Part shown: in pieces, positions 8,480 through 16,399 of the stretch
How the letters are laid out: the number at the start of each line of letters is the position of its first letter
How positions within the stretch are numbered: position 1 is the stretch's first letter
NCBI RefSeq assembly: GCF_002953195.1
Contig: NZ_CP026377.1
Coordinates: 992,001-1,056,000 of the forward strand
Direction of reading: 5' to 3'
DNA: 64,000 nucleotides
Source: Mixta gaviniae
GTDB taxonomy: Bacteria > Pseudomonadota > Gammaproteobacteria > Enterobacterales > Enterobacteriaceae
Notes under the pieces: generated by a model
The model's database searches: none
Told to the model about the DNA's origin: nothing
The model's input: the letters and a program-made list of their open reading frames with translations, nothing else
Translations under genes and position numbers: made by a program

Positions 8480-9052
8480 ATGTCGCAGTTTACCTGGATT
8501 AACCCGCCCGCCGTCTGGCGCGAAACACAGCAGCAGCTCTCGGTAGTCACCGACCAGGGCACCGATTTCTGGCGTGAAACCTGGTACGGCTTTACCCGTT
8601 TCAGCGGCCATTTTTACGGCTGCGAGGCGGAAGGCGATTTTACCTTTCAGGCGCGTATCCGCGCCGATTTCCATACGCTCTACGATCAGGCGGGCATTAT
8701 GCTGCTGGCCGATGAGCAGCAGTGGCTTAAGGCGGGGATTGAATATAACGACGGCCAGCCCGCCATCGGCAGCGTGCTGACCCAGGGCGGATCCGACTGG
8801 GCCACCGGGCCGTTTAACGGCGACGCGCGCGATTTCTGGATGCGGCTCACCCGACGCGGCGACGCGTTGCGGCTGCAGTATTCCGCCGACGGCAAAACCT
8901 GGCCGCTGCTACGGCTGTGCCGCTTCGCCGGCCCGCCGCGCTGTCGCGTTGGGGTGATGTGCTGTACGCCTGAGCGCGCCGGACTGGCGGTCACTTTCAG
9001 TGAAATGCAATTAACGCCGCCTAACGGCAAGGCGCTGCATGATTTAAGCTAA
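8480..9052 (+). CDS. DUF1349 (concanavalin-like fold) protein
   Basis: 190-residue cytoplasmic protein, start at 8480 (MSQFTWINPP) chosen for GAGG six bases upstream; a longer frame from 8435 would run into the previous gene. Visible features fit the DUF1349 family, a concanavalin-A-like jelly roll: GTDFWRETWYGFTRFSGHFY, DQAGIMLLADEQQWLKAGIEY, DFWMRLTRRGDALRLQYS and a DGKTWPLL segment. No signal peptide or membrane segment. Biochemical function is not known for bacterial members; a carbohydrate-binding role is a guess from the fold. It is the third gene of the TetR-acetyltransferase run, with a 20-base gap. Confidence 0.8.
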   Translation: MSQFTWINPPAVWRETQQQLSVVTDQGTDFWRETWYGFTRFSGHFYGCEAEGDFTFQARIRADFHTLYDQAGIMLLADEQQWLKAGIEYNDGQPAIGSVLTQGGSDWATGPFNGDARDFWMRLTRRGDALRLQYSADGKTWPLLRLCRFAGPPRCRVGVMCCTPERAGLAVTFSEMQLTPPNGKALHDLS

Positions 9053-9251
9053 CAGGGCGTTTGGGCAAAGGGTAACGGCGCTAAGGCGAGCCGCGTTAAG
9101 GGCAAGTCACCGCGGGTCGGGCGGGCGAGAGCCATAGCGAGCCGGGTTTAGGGCAAACCATAGCGAGTCGGGCGAGAGCAGGCTTCTCAACGCGGGCAGG
9201 GAACAGCAAAGCCCGGCAAGCGGCATCGGCCAGGCTGAAGCGGAAGAAACA
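9053..9251. other. GC-rich spacer with short imperfect repeats
   Basis: No supported gene. The phrase CCATAGCGAG(C/T)CGGG occurs twice (near 9132 and 9158), and GGGCGAGAGC occurs twice (near 9123 and 9170). A related GGCGAGAGCGGGG lies at about 2449 after cueO. These look like decayed intergenic repeats of unknown kind. Confidence 0.4.
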
Positions 9252-9273
9252 GGCGGGACAGGGTTGTCCCGCC
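9252..9273 (-). terminator. terminator after panD
   Basis: GGCGGGACA (9252-9260) and TGTCCCGCC (9265-9273) pair over a 4-base loop, 6 bases beyond the panD stop. Read on the minus strand it is followed by TGTTTCTT, a partial T-tract. Confidence 0.75.
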
Positions 9274-9279
9274 AATAAA

Positions 9280-9660
9280 TCAGGCAACCTGCACCGGAAC
9301 CGCTTTCGCCAGGCGCTTCATCTGATTGTCGCCTTCAAAGTAGGCCACTTTCGGCTGCCACTGGCGCGCCTCTTCGTCCGGCATCTGCACATAGGAGCAG
9401 ATAATCAAAATATCGCCTTCGCAGGCGCAGCGGGCGGCGGCGCCGTTAACGGAGATAATTTTCGAACCGCGTTCCGCCGCAATGGCGTAAGTAGAGAAGC
9501 GCTGTCCGTTGGTGACGTTATAAATATCGATCGCCTCGTACTGAAGAATGCCGGAGGCGTCGAGGAAGTCCTGATCGATGGCGCAGGACCCTTCGTAATG
9601 CAAGTCAGCCTGGGTGACTTTTACCCGATGCAGCTTGCCTTGCAGCATGGTGCGTACCAT
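9280..9660 (-). CDS. panD: Aspartate 1-decarboxylase (pyruvoyl enzyme)
   Basis: Makes beta-alanine from L-aspartate for pantothenate and CoA synthesis. 126 residues, as E. coli PanD. The precursor self-cleaves between Gly24 and Ser25 in YEGSCAID to give the pyruvoyl cofactor; these residues are intact. Y58 (in RFSTYAIAA) and the C-terminal [11 protein letters not shown] block are conserved. It lies downstream of panC on the same strand with a 69-base gap. E. coli has yadD between panD and panC; it is absent here. In enterobacteria PanZ (elsewhere) promotes the cleavage. Confidence 0.97.
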   Translation of the reverse strand: MVRTMLQGKLHRVKVTQADLHYEGSCAIDQDFLDASGILQYEAIDIYNVTNGQRFSTYAIAAERGSKIISVNGAAARCACEGDILIICSYVQMPDEEARQWQPKVAYFEGDNQMKRLAKAVPVQVA

Positions 9661-9729
9661 ATCTCTGTTACCTTGTTCCGCAACGAATCAAAAGATGAGC
9701 GACAGTATTCATGGATCGCTGTCGCTTGT

Positions 9730-10584
9730 CTACTGGGTCAGATCGACCGTTTGATTATCGATCAAACGCGCCTTGCCCAGCCAGGCGGCCATCAGGATCA
9801 CCGCGCGCTGGCTGTCGACGTTAAGCGGCAGCAGCGTTTGTGCATCACAGATTGCCAGCCCGTCGGGACGCAACCCTTTCTCGCGCAGCGCCTCTTCGGC
9901 GCTTTCGATAATCTCTTCGGTATGACGCTCGCCGTTGGCCAGCTTCTGTGCCATTTCGCGCATGACCAGGCTTACCGTCGGCGCCAGCTTGCGCTCGTCA
10001 GCGGTGAGGTAGCCGTTGCGCGAGCTGAGCGCCAGGCCATCTTTCGCACGCACCGTCGGCACGCCGATAATATCGATATCGTAGCCCATATCAGCCACCA
10101 TTTTACGGATCAACGCCAGCTGCTGGTAATCCTTCTCGCCGAAGCAGGCGAGGTCGGGCTGCACCAGGTTGAACAGCTTGCTGACGATGGTGGCGACGCC
10201 GCGGAAATGGCCGGGGCGGCTGGCGCCCTCCAGCAGCGTCGACAGGCCCGGCACGTCGACATAGGTCTGGCTATCCAGCCCTTTGGGATAGACATCGGCC
10301 GGGGCGGGCGCAAACACCAGATCCACGCCGCGGCGGTTCAGCTTTTCACAATCTTCCTGCAGAGTGCGCGGGTAGCGCGCCAGATCGTCAGCGCGATCGA
10401 ACTGCATCGGGTTAACGAAGATGCTGACCACCACGATATCGGCGCGCTCGCGCGCCTCATCCACCAGCGTCATATGGCCATCGTGCAGGTTGCCCATGGT
10501 CGGCACCAGCGCGATGCGTTTGCCTTCCTGCCGCCAGCGACGAATTTCACGGCGCAGCATCGGCAGCGTTTCGATAATCAACAC
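9730..10584 (-). CDS. panC: Pantothenate synthetase
   Basis: ATP-dependent condensation of pantoate with beta-alanine to pantothenate in the cytoplasm. 284 residues from a GTG start at 10584 (VLIIETLP, aligned to MLIIETLP in E. coli), with GGAG 7 bases upstream. An upstream in-frame GTG at 10602 overlaps the panB stop by 4 bases but lacks good spacing. Nucleotidyl-transferase motifs are present: [10 protein letters not shown] (HIGH type) and [13 protein letters not shown] (KMSKS type). It follows panB directly, so panB-panC form an operon. Confidence 0.96.
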   Translation of the reverse strand: MLIIETLPMLRREIRRWRQEGKRIALVPTMGNLHDGHMTLVDEARERADIVVVSIFVNPMQFDRADDLARYPRTLQEDCEKLNRRGVDLVFAPAPADVYPKGLDSQTYVDVPGLSTLLEGASRPGHFRGVATIVSKLFNLVQPDLACFGEKDYQQLALIRKMVADMGYDIDIIGVPTVRAKDGLALSSRNGYLTADERKLAPTVSLVMREMAQKLANGERHTEEIIESAEEALREKGLRPDGLAICDAQTLLPLNVDSQRAVILMAAWLGKARLIDNQTVDLTQ

Positions 10585-10598
10585 GGATTTTCTCCTGT

Positions 10599-11393
10599 TC
10601 ACTGGAAACTGTGTTCCGCGGCGGGGTAGAGGGCGCTTTCCACTTCCTGTACATACTGGCGCACCGCCGCGCGGATATCGCCCGCTTCAGCAAGGAAGTT
10701 TTTGGCGAATTTGGGGATATGGCCGCCGGTAATGCCGAAGGCGTCATGCATCACCAGAATCTGGCCGTCGGTCACGTTGCCCGCGCCGATGCCGATCACC
10801 GGAATGGTCAGCGCCTCGGTGACGCGCTGCGCCAGCGCCACCGGTACGCACTCCAGCACCATTAGCTGCGCGCCCGCCGCTTCCAGCGCCAGCGCGTCGG
10901 CCAGCAGCCGCTCTGCGGCCTCATCGTCGCGGCCCTGAACTTTGTAGCCGCCGAAAATATTGACCGACTGCGGCGTCAGGCCGAGATGGCCGCATACCGG
11001 CACCGCGCGCTCCGTCAGCATACGCACGCTTTCCGCCAGCCAGGCGCCGCCTTCCAGCTTAACCATATTGGCACCGGCGCGCATCAGGCGGCCCGCGCTT
11101 TCACAGGTCTGCTGCGGCGTGGCGTAGCTCATAAACGGCAGGTCGGCGAGCAGCAGGCAGTGCGGCGCGCCGCGACGCACTGCTGCAGTATGGTAGGCGA
11201 TATCGTCCACCGTGACCGGCAGCGTCGATTCATGTCCCTGCACCGTCATGCCCAGTGAATCGCCGACCAGCATCACCTGGATGCCTTCATCGGCAAACAG
11301 ACGGGCGAAGCTGAAATCATAGGCGGTAATGGAGGCAAACTTTTTGCCGGCCTGCTTCCACTGGCGCAGGTGCGAAATGGTGGTGGGTTTCAT
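10599..11393 (-). CDS. panB: 3-methyl-2-oxobutanoate hydroxymethyltransferase
   Basis: First committed step of pantoate synthesis: transfers hydroxymethyl from methylene-THF to alpha-ketoisovalerate. 264 residues, as E. coli PanB. The Mg-binding aspartate D45 is in [12 protein letters not shown]; the block DLPFMSY and the catalytic glutamate in LECVP are present. First gene of the panBC operon, with the panC ribosome-binding site inside the panB 3' end. The 108 bases upstream separate it from folK on the same strand. Confidence 0.97.
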   Translation of the reverse strand: MKPTTISHLRQWKQAGKKFASITAYDFSFARLFADEGIQVMLVGDSLGMTVQGHESTLPVTVDDIAYHTAAVRRGAPHCLLLADLPFMSYATPQQTCESAGRLMRAGANMVKLEGGAWLAESVRMLTERAVPVCGHLGLTPQSVNIFGGYKVQGRDDEAAERLLADALALEAAGAQLMVLECVPVALAQRVTEALTIPVIGIGAGNVTDGQILVMHDAFGITGGHIPKFAKNFLAEAGDIRAAVRQYVQEVESALYPAAEHSFQ

Positions 11394-11501
11394 GACAACC
11401 TCAGTATCTACGTTCTGGTGGGCGCAGTGTAAAGGATTGCGAGGGTGAGAGGAAACTTCTTATCGTAACGGCAGGAAGGCGCCAGAAAGGTGACGAAAAG
11501 C

Positions 11502-11981
11502 TTACCAGCGTTGAATGGCGCTGCAGTCGAGTTTCGCTGCGATATCAGCCAGATAGCGGCCATCCGGCAGGCGGGCCTGCGGCGCGATCTCGAGCAGCGG
11601 TACCAGCATAAAGGCGCGGTTCAGCATGTCGTAATGGGGCACCGTCAGACGCGGCGTCTCCAGCATTCGATCGCCAAACAGCATAATATCGAGATCGAGG
11701 GTGCGCGGGCCCCAACGTTCCGCTTTGCGCACGCGCCCCTGCTCCAGTTCGATGCGCTGGGTATGATCAAGCAGCGCCTCCGGCGTCAGCTGCGTATCAA
11801 GCGCCACGGCGGCGTTGAGGTAGTCGGGCTGATCGGGCGGGCCGTAGGGCGGGGTGCGGTAAAACGCCGAGACCGCCGCCCGCCGGGTTTGCGGGATGGC
11901 GGCCAGCGCATCAAGCGCGTTACGCACCTGATGCAGCGGATCGGCGAGGTTGCTGCCTAAGGCCAGATAGACGCGGTTCAT
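11502..11981 (-). CDS. folK: 6-hydroxymethyl-7,8-dihydropterin pyrophosphokinase
   Basis: Folate pathway kinase that transfers pyrophosphate from ATP to hydroxymethyldihydropterin. 159 residues, as E. coli FolK. The pterin pocket and signature RWGPRTLDLDIMLFG with its catalytic aspartates is intact, as are LALGSNL and the arginines of the flexible loop. It lies 37 bases downstream of pcnB on the same strand, the usual enterobacterial pcnB-folK operon; in E. coli the two overlap. Confidence 0.96.
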   Translation of the reverse strand: MNRVYLALGSNLADPLHQVRNALDALAAIPQTRRAAVSAFYRTPPYGPPDQPDYLNAAVALDTQLTPEALLDHTQRIELEQGRVRKAERWGPRTLDLDIMLFGDRMLETPRLTVPHYDMLNRAFMLVPLLEIAPQARLPDGRYLADIAAKLDCSAIQRW

Positions 11982-12018
11982 GCGCGACCCGGAACGCGAA
12001 GGCGCAGAAGCGTCAGCA

Positions 12019-13425
12019 TCATGCGTTGCTGCTGTTGTCGCGGCGCGGCGCGGCAGGGCGCTTGCGCGGACGGCGCTGACGACGGCGCGGCGCCGGATCG
12101 TCGCCGAGGTTTTTCAGCATATGGTTCTGCTGCGGCGGCGCGGCGGCCTGGAACTCGCCCCACCAGTGCGCCAGACGCTGCAGCTCCTGGTTGTTCTCCA
12201 CTTCTGCGCGCAGCGCCAGCAGATCGTAGGCGGCGCGGAACTTCGGATGCTCCATCAGCTTCAGCGCGCGCTTACCGTGACGGCGGGAAATCCGCAGCTG
12301 AAGCTGCCAGATATCGCGCACCAGCGTGGTGATGCGTTTCGGGATCGCCAGCGAACGGCACGCTTCATCCAGCACGTCGTTCATCGCCAGCGCGAAGGCG
12401 TCGTAGTAGGCGAGCCCGCTCTCCTGCGCGATGCGCTGTGCGGTTTCCAGCTGCGGATACCAGAACATGGCGGCGAACAGAAACGCGGGGTTAACACGCA
12501 TCTGATTCTGAATACGCGTATCGGTATTCTTCAGCACCTGCTCCACCATCTTCTCCATCAGGCTATCACCGCGCTCGGTAAAGGCGCGGCTGATCACCGG
12601 AAACAGCGGCTGGAACAGCTGATATTCACGCAACAGCAGATAGGTTGGGTAACCGTAGCCCGCCTGCAGCAGCTTCAGCGCCTCTTCAAACAGACGCGCC
12701 GGCGGAATATCGTTCAGCAGCGTAGCGAGACGCGGGATCGGCTCGGCGGTGGTTTCCGCGATGGTCATCTCCAGCTTGGCGGCGAAGCGCACCACGCGCA
12801 GCATCCTGACCGGATCCTCACGGTAGCGCGTTTCCGGATCGCCAATCAGGCGGATAATGCCCTGTTGCAGATCCTGCAGGCCACCTACATAGTCGCGCAC
12901 GGTAAAGTCCGCCACGCTGTAGTAGAGGCTGTTGATGGTTAAGTCGCGGCGCTGGGCATCATCTTCGATGGTGCCGAAAATGTTGTCGCGCAGCAGCATG
13001 CCGTTCTGGCCGCGCTGGGCGTCAGCATCTTCTTCCGCCTGGTGATGGCCGCGGAAAGTCGCGACTTCGATCACTTCCGGACCGAACATCACATGCGCCA
13101 GACGGAAACGGCGGCCGACCAGACGGCAGTTGCGGAACAGCTTGCGCATTTGCTCCGGCGTCGCGTTGGTGGTGACGTCAAAATCTTTCGGCGCTTTACC
13201 CAGCAGCAGGTCACGGACACCACCGCCCACCAGATATGCCTCATAGCCCGCTTTGTTCAGGCGATAGAGGACTTTCAGGGCGTTTTCGCTAATGTCTTTG
13301 CGCGAGATGTTGTGACTTTCACGAGGGATGACGGTCATCTGCAGTTCGTCTTCCTCAACCTCTGCCGGCGCTGCGTCATCACGACTCAGGACTTTACGGC
13401 AAAAATTAGCTACTCGGGTAAAAAT
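12019..13425 (-). CDS. pcnB: Poly(A) polymerase I, AUU start codon
   Basis: Adds poly(A) tails to RNA 3' ends and so promotes decay and controls plasmid copy number. The first ATG of the frame (13338) would cut off conserved N-terminal sequence. Reading on upstream gives [14 protein letters not shown], nearly identical to E. coli, beginning with ATT at 13423-13425 preceded by GAGGTG. E. coli pcnB is known to start with AUU, so this rare start is conserved; the product is 468 residues (E. coli 465). Polymerase-beta nucleotidyltransferase motifs: [10 protein letters not shown] and DFDVTT. The C-terminus is highly basic ([10 protein letters not shown]), as expected for RNA binding. It lies 37 bases downstream of gluQ. 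Confidence 0.93.
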   Translation of the reverse strand: MFTRVANFCRKVLSRDDAAPAEVEEDELQMTVIPRESHNISRKDISENALKVLYRLNKAGYEAYLVGGGVRDLLLGKAPKDFDVTTNATPEQMRKLFRNCRLVGRRFRLAHVMFGPEVIEVATFRGHHQAEEDADAQRGQNGMLLRDNIFGTIEDDAQRRDLTINSLYYSVADFTVRDYVGGLQDLQQGIIRLIGDPETRYREDPVRMLRVVRFAAKLEMTIAETTAEPIPRLATLLNDIPPARLFEEALKLLQAGYGYPTYLLLREYQLFQPLFPVISRAFTERGDSLMEKMVEQVLKNTDTRIQNQMRVNPAFLFAAMFWYPQLETAQRIAQESGLAYYDAFALAMNDVLDEACRSLAIPKRITTLVRDIWQLQLRISRRHGKRALKLMEHPKFRAAYDLLALRAEVENNQELQRLAHWWGEFQAAAPPQQNHMLKNLGDDPAPRRRQRRPRKRPAAPRRDNSSNA

Positions 13426-13462
13426 AGGACACCTCGATAATGACGATAATTCGGTGGTAAAA

Positions 13463-14389
13463 TCAGCGGCTAATCATAGCCTGTTGCGACCCATTTGAGA
13501 ATGGTGTTGTCGTTTCGATGGTAGGCAGCGCGTCATTGCGCGGCATTTTCGCCAAATCCCACTGTGCAACGGCCTGTGCCAGCAGCTGTGCTGTTGTTAT
13601 ATCGCGCCACGCTTCCGGCGCGCGTTGTCCCAGAAAACGCAGCGCGTCGATCAGCACCGGACGCGGGTCGCCGGCGGGCAGCGCGGGCGCATGGTTCTGC
13701 TTCGACAGCTTATTGCCGTCATGATTAAGCGCCAGCGGCAAGTGCAGATAGGCCGGCTCCTGCCAGCCAAGCTGCCGCCAGAGGGCGATCTGGCGCACCG
13801 TCGGCGCAATCAGATCCGCGCCGCGCACGATCTCGGTGACGCCCTGAAAATGGTCATCGACCACCACCGCCAGGTTATAGGCGAACAGCCCATCGCGGCG
13901 ATGAATGATGAAATCTTCTTCCGCCAGCGCGTCGTCGGCGTGGATATCGCCGCGCAGCAGATCGTGAAACTGCCTTATCGGCTCACGCTGCCGCAGGCGC
14001 AACGCGGCGTTTTCCGGCCCCAGCTGCAGATCGCGGCAGTGCCCGTCGTAGACGCCGCCGATTTGCTGGATGCGGCTGCGGGTACAGGTACAGTAGTAGC
14101 TCTGCCGGTGCTGACGCAGCCACGCCAGCGCGTCGCGATAGGCGTCATGGCGCTGCGACTGCCATAGCACCTCGCCGTCCCAGTGCAGGCCGTAGTGATC
14201 CAGCTGGCGCAAAATCGCGTCGGCCGCACCGGGCACTTCGCGTGGGGGATCGATATCTTCGATGCGCACCAGCCAGCGGCCGCCCTGCGCGCGGGCGTGC
14301 AAATAGCTGCCAAGCGCGGCAATCAGCGATCCGAAATGGAGTTCACCGGAAGGAGAGGGAGCAAAGCGTCCAGTACAGGGAGTAGACAT
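13463..14389 (-). CDS. gluQ: Glutamyl-queuosine tRNA(Asp) synthetase
   Basis: Truncated glutamyl-tRNA synthetase paralogue that attaches glutamate to queuosine at the wobble position of tRNA-Asp. 308 residues from MSTPCTG at 14389, matching the E. coli length. Class I marks: [15 protein letters not shown] (HIGH type) and the altered KMSKS site KLSKQ. The zinc site of the family is seen in [21 protein letters not shown]. There is no anticodon-binding domain, as usual. A weak Shine-Dalgarno and a hairpin upstream fit its known dependence on read-through from dksA. Longer in-frame starts (to 14443) would enter the hairpin. Confidence 0.94.
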   Translation of the reverse strand: MSTPCTGRFAPSPSGELHFGSLIAALGSYLHARAQGGRWLVRIEDIDPPREVPGAADAILRQLDHYGLHWDGEVLWQSQRHDAYRDALAWLRQHRQSYYCTCTRSRIQQIGGVYDGHCRDLQLGPENAALRLRQREPIRQFHDLLRGDIHADDALAEEDFIIHRRDGLFAYNLAVVVDDHFQGVTEIVRGADLIAPTVRQIALWRQLGWQEPAYLHLPLALNHDGNKLSKQNHAPALPAGDPRPVLIDALRFLGQRAPEAWRDITTAQLLAQAVAQWDLAKMPRNDALPTIETTTPFSNGSQQAMISR

Positions 14390-14407
14390 CACCGTATTCA
14401 CGTAACT

Positions 14408-14441
14408 GCAGTGGGCGGGATAGTTATCCCGCGCACACTGC
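14408..14441 (-). terminator. hairpin between dksA and gluQ
   Basis: Two nested stems: GCAGTG/CACTGC (14408-14413 with 14436-14441) and GCGGGAT/ATCCCGC (14415-14421 with 14426-14432). It lies in the 67-base dksA-gluQ gap. There is no clear T-tract. A terminator at this place limits gluQ expression in Shigella, so an attenuating role is likely. Confidence 0.6.
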
Positions 14442-14456
14442 ATGGTTCACGTGCCG

Positions 14457-14912
14457 TTAGCCGGCCATCTGTTTTTCGCGGATTTCCGCCAGCGTTTTAC
14501 AGTCGATACACAGATCGGCGGTAGGACGCGCTTCAAGGCGACGGATACCGATTTCAACGCCACAGGATTCGCAGTAGCCGAAATCGTCGTCTTCTACCTT
14601 TTTCAGCGTCTTCTCGATCTTTTTGATCAGTTTACGCTCGCGGTCGCGGTTGCGCAGTTCGAGGCTGAACTCCTCTTCCTGAGCGGCGCGGTCGACCGGA
14701 TCAGGGAAGTTAGCCGCTTCGTCCTGCATATGTGATACCGTACGATCTACTTCATCCCTGAGTTGATTGCGCCACGCTTCAAGGATTTTCCTGAAGTGCG
14801 CCAGCTGGGCTTCGTTCATATACTCTTCGCCCGGTTTCTCCTGGTACGGCTCCACCCCAGCGATGGCGAGAATACTCAGGGACGATGTTTTACGGTTTTG
14901 CCCTTCTTGCAT
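14457..14912 (-). CDS. dksA: RNA polymerase-binding regulator DksA
   Basis: Binds the RNA polymerase secondary channel and, with ppGpp, represses rRNA and ribosomal-protein promoters and activates amino acid genes. 151 residues from MQEGQNRKT at 14912, nearly identical to E. coli. The coiled-coil tip acidic residues D71 and D74 lie in DPVDRAAQ. The four-cysteine zinc finger is C114 and C117 (YCESC) and C135 and C138 (CIDC). An upstream in-frame ATG (14933) is disfavoured by the exact length match. It is followed by gluQ after a hairpin. Confidence 0.97.
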   Translation of the reverse strand: MQEGQNRKTSSLSILAIAGVEPYQEKPGEEYMNEAQLAHFRKILEAWRNQLRDEVDRTVSHMQDEAANFPDPVDRAAQEEEFSLELRNRDRERKLIKKIEKTLKKVEDDDFGYCESCGVEIGIRRLEARPTADLCIDCKTLAEIREKQMAG

Positions 14913-15088
14913 GTTGTTTCTCCTGGATAACACGCACTATCGATCCCCAGTGGGGAAAAAAACAGGCCGCTATAAATAACAGAAGCAGTCAAGGTTGGCA
15001 ATTATTCCTGAACGCATCTTGACAAGCCTGTGAGGAACAGCGTATTTAGCGCGACGCTACCTTGTAGCACAGAAAATCGCACTAAATA

Positions 15089-15793
15089 TTACAATGCCAG
15101 TTCCAGTCGCCTTTCCAGCCACATGCCCGTCGGAGATAACTGCGCCTTATAGCAAAGGATCTCTACGCCGCTCTGTTGTGCCTGTGCCAGTTCTTCTGCA
15201 TAACGCGCGTCAATGTGACGTGCGGGGGAAACGTCCTCAATCCCCGAGTGCAGAACGGTAAATAACATAACCGCACGGTCGCCGCGTTGGGCGATAGTGG
15301 CCAGTTCACGCAGGTGTTTCTGGCCGCGCACGGTCACCGCATCCGGAAAGTAGCCTCTCCCTGTCTGCAACAGCGTTACAGATTTCACTTCAATATAGCA
15401 CTCCGGCCTGTTGTCCGCCTGAAGCAGAAAATCGATACGGCTGCGTTCCGCGCCATATTTCACCTCAGCGCGTAAATGCTGATAACCGGACAATTCCGCA
15501 ATGCGCTGCGCGGTCAGCGCTTCGCGCACTAACTGGTTGGCGCGCAGCGTATTGACGCAAATGATATGACCCTGTTGCGTCTCGGTCAGTTCCCAGCTGG
15601 CGGGATATTTGCGCGTCGGGCTGTCGGAAGTGGAATACCAGACGGTATCGCCCGGCGTCGCGCAGCCGGTCATCGCGCCGGTATTGGCGCAGTGCAGGGT
15701 AAAGGTCTCGCCTTCAGGCGTTACCACATCGGCCAGAAAACGCTTATAGCGGCTAATCAAACGCGCCGGACGCAGCGGCGGTGCAAACTTCAT
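15089..15793 (-). CDS. sfsA: Sugar fermentation stimulation protein A
   Basis: 234 residues, same as E. coli SfsA. In E. coli extra copies allow maltose use in a crp* background and the protein binds DNA; its true activity is unsettled. The region [17 protein letters not shown] ... [10 protein letters not shown] has the D-(x)n-E-x-K layout of PD-(D/E)XK nuclease-like folds, and an N-terminal OB-like part precedes it. The start overlaps the thpR stop by 4 bases, so the two are translationally coupled. The 176 bases between sfsA and dksA hold a CCCCAGTGGGG palindrome at about 14952. Confidence 0.93.
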   Translation of the reverse strand: MKFAPPLRPARLISRYKRFLADVVTPEGETFTLHCANTGAMTGCATPGDTVWYSTSDSPTRKYPASWELTETQQGHIICVNTLRANQLVREALTAQRIAELSGYQHLRAEVKYGAERSRIDFLLQADNRPECYIEVKSVTLLQTGRGYFPDAVTVRGQKHLRELATIAQRGDRAVMLFTVLHSGIEDVSPARHIDARYAEELAQAQQSGVEILCYKAQLSPTGMWLERRLELAL

Positions 15794-16323
15794 GTGGACT
15801 CCTGCAGCGGCCAGCTTTGCAGGCGACGATAGCGGGTGCGCCCCTGGCTGAAAACCGACTCATATAAAGAAAAGTGATCCACCGTAAATCGCCAGTGGAA
15901 ATTGCGCGGCGGCAGCGTTACCGGACGGGTCGCGTTGCGCAGCAGCGTAATATGGGGATGAAATGGCTGCGGGCTTTGATAGCAACCGCTGCGCGCCGCC
16001 TGTGAACGCAGCATGTCCGCCAGCTGCAGCAGCCCGCGCGGCGCCTGGCGGCAGCCGAGCCAGACCACGCCAGGGCGTGGCCAGTGGCCGGCGTCATCCA
16101 AATCGAGGGTGAAGGGGCGTTGTTGAATGCGCCCGGCCAGCTGCTGCAGCCCCTGCGCCTTCTCATCGCTCACGTCGCCCAGAAAGGCCAGCGTCATATG
16201 CAAATTGGCGGCGGCGATCGGGCGGCCCGCCTCTTCGGGAAACTGTTCCGCGCGCCAGCGCACCAGCTGCTGCGGTAAAGGCTCGGGCAAACCGATGCCG
16301 AAAAAGAGACGACGTGCGCTCAT
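15790..16323 (-). CDS. thpR: RNA 2',3'-cyclic phosphodiesterase (LigT family)
   Basis: Member of the 2H phosphoesterase family, 177 residues (E. coli ThpR/LigT 176). The two catalytic HxT motifs are H42-M-T44 (LHMTLAFLG) and H124-I-T126 (HPHITLLRN). It opens 2',3'-cyclic phosphate ends of RNA and can join 2'-5' linked tRNA halves in vitro. It is first gene of a thpR-sfsA pair and is divergent from hrpB with a 76-base gap. Confidence 0.93.
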   Translation of the reverse strand: MSARRLFFGIGLPEPLPQQLVRWRAEQFPEEAGRPIAAANLHMTLAFLGDVSDEKAQGLQQLAGRIQQRPFTLDLDDAGHWPRPGVVWLGCRQAPRGLLQLADMLRSQAARSGCYQSPQPFHPHITLLRNATRPVTLPPRNFHWRFTVDHFSLYESVFSQGRTRYRRLQSWPLQEST

Positions 16324-16399
16324 AACACTCTCCGGTAAACAACACAGAGGAATGCTACAATGCGCACCATCAGAAGACCAATGCTGGACGGAGTTTCGT

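Noticed and set aside
16127-16399. N-terminal extension of hrpB to an upstream ATG
   Set aside because: It overlaps the divergent thpR gene and its promoter; the TTG at 16400 has a good Shine-Dalgarno and fits the E. coli N-terminus.
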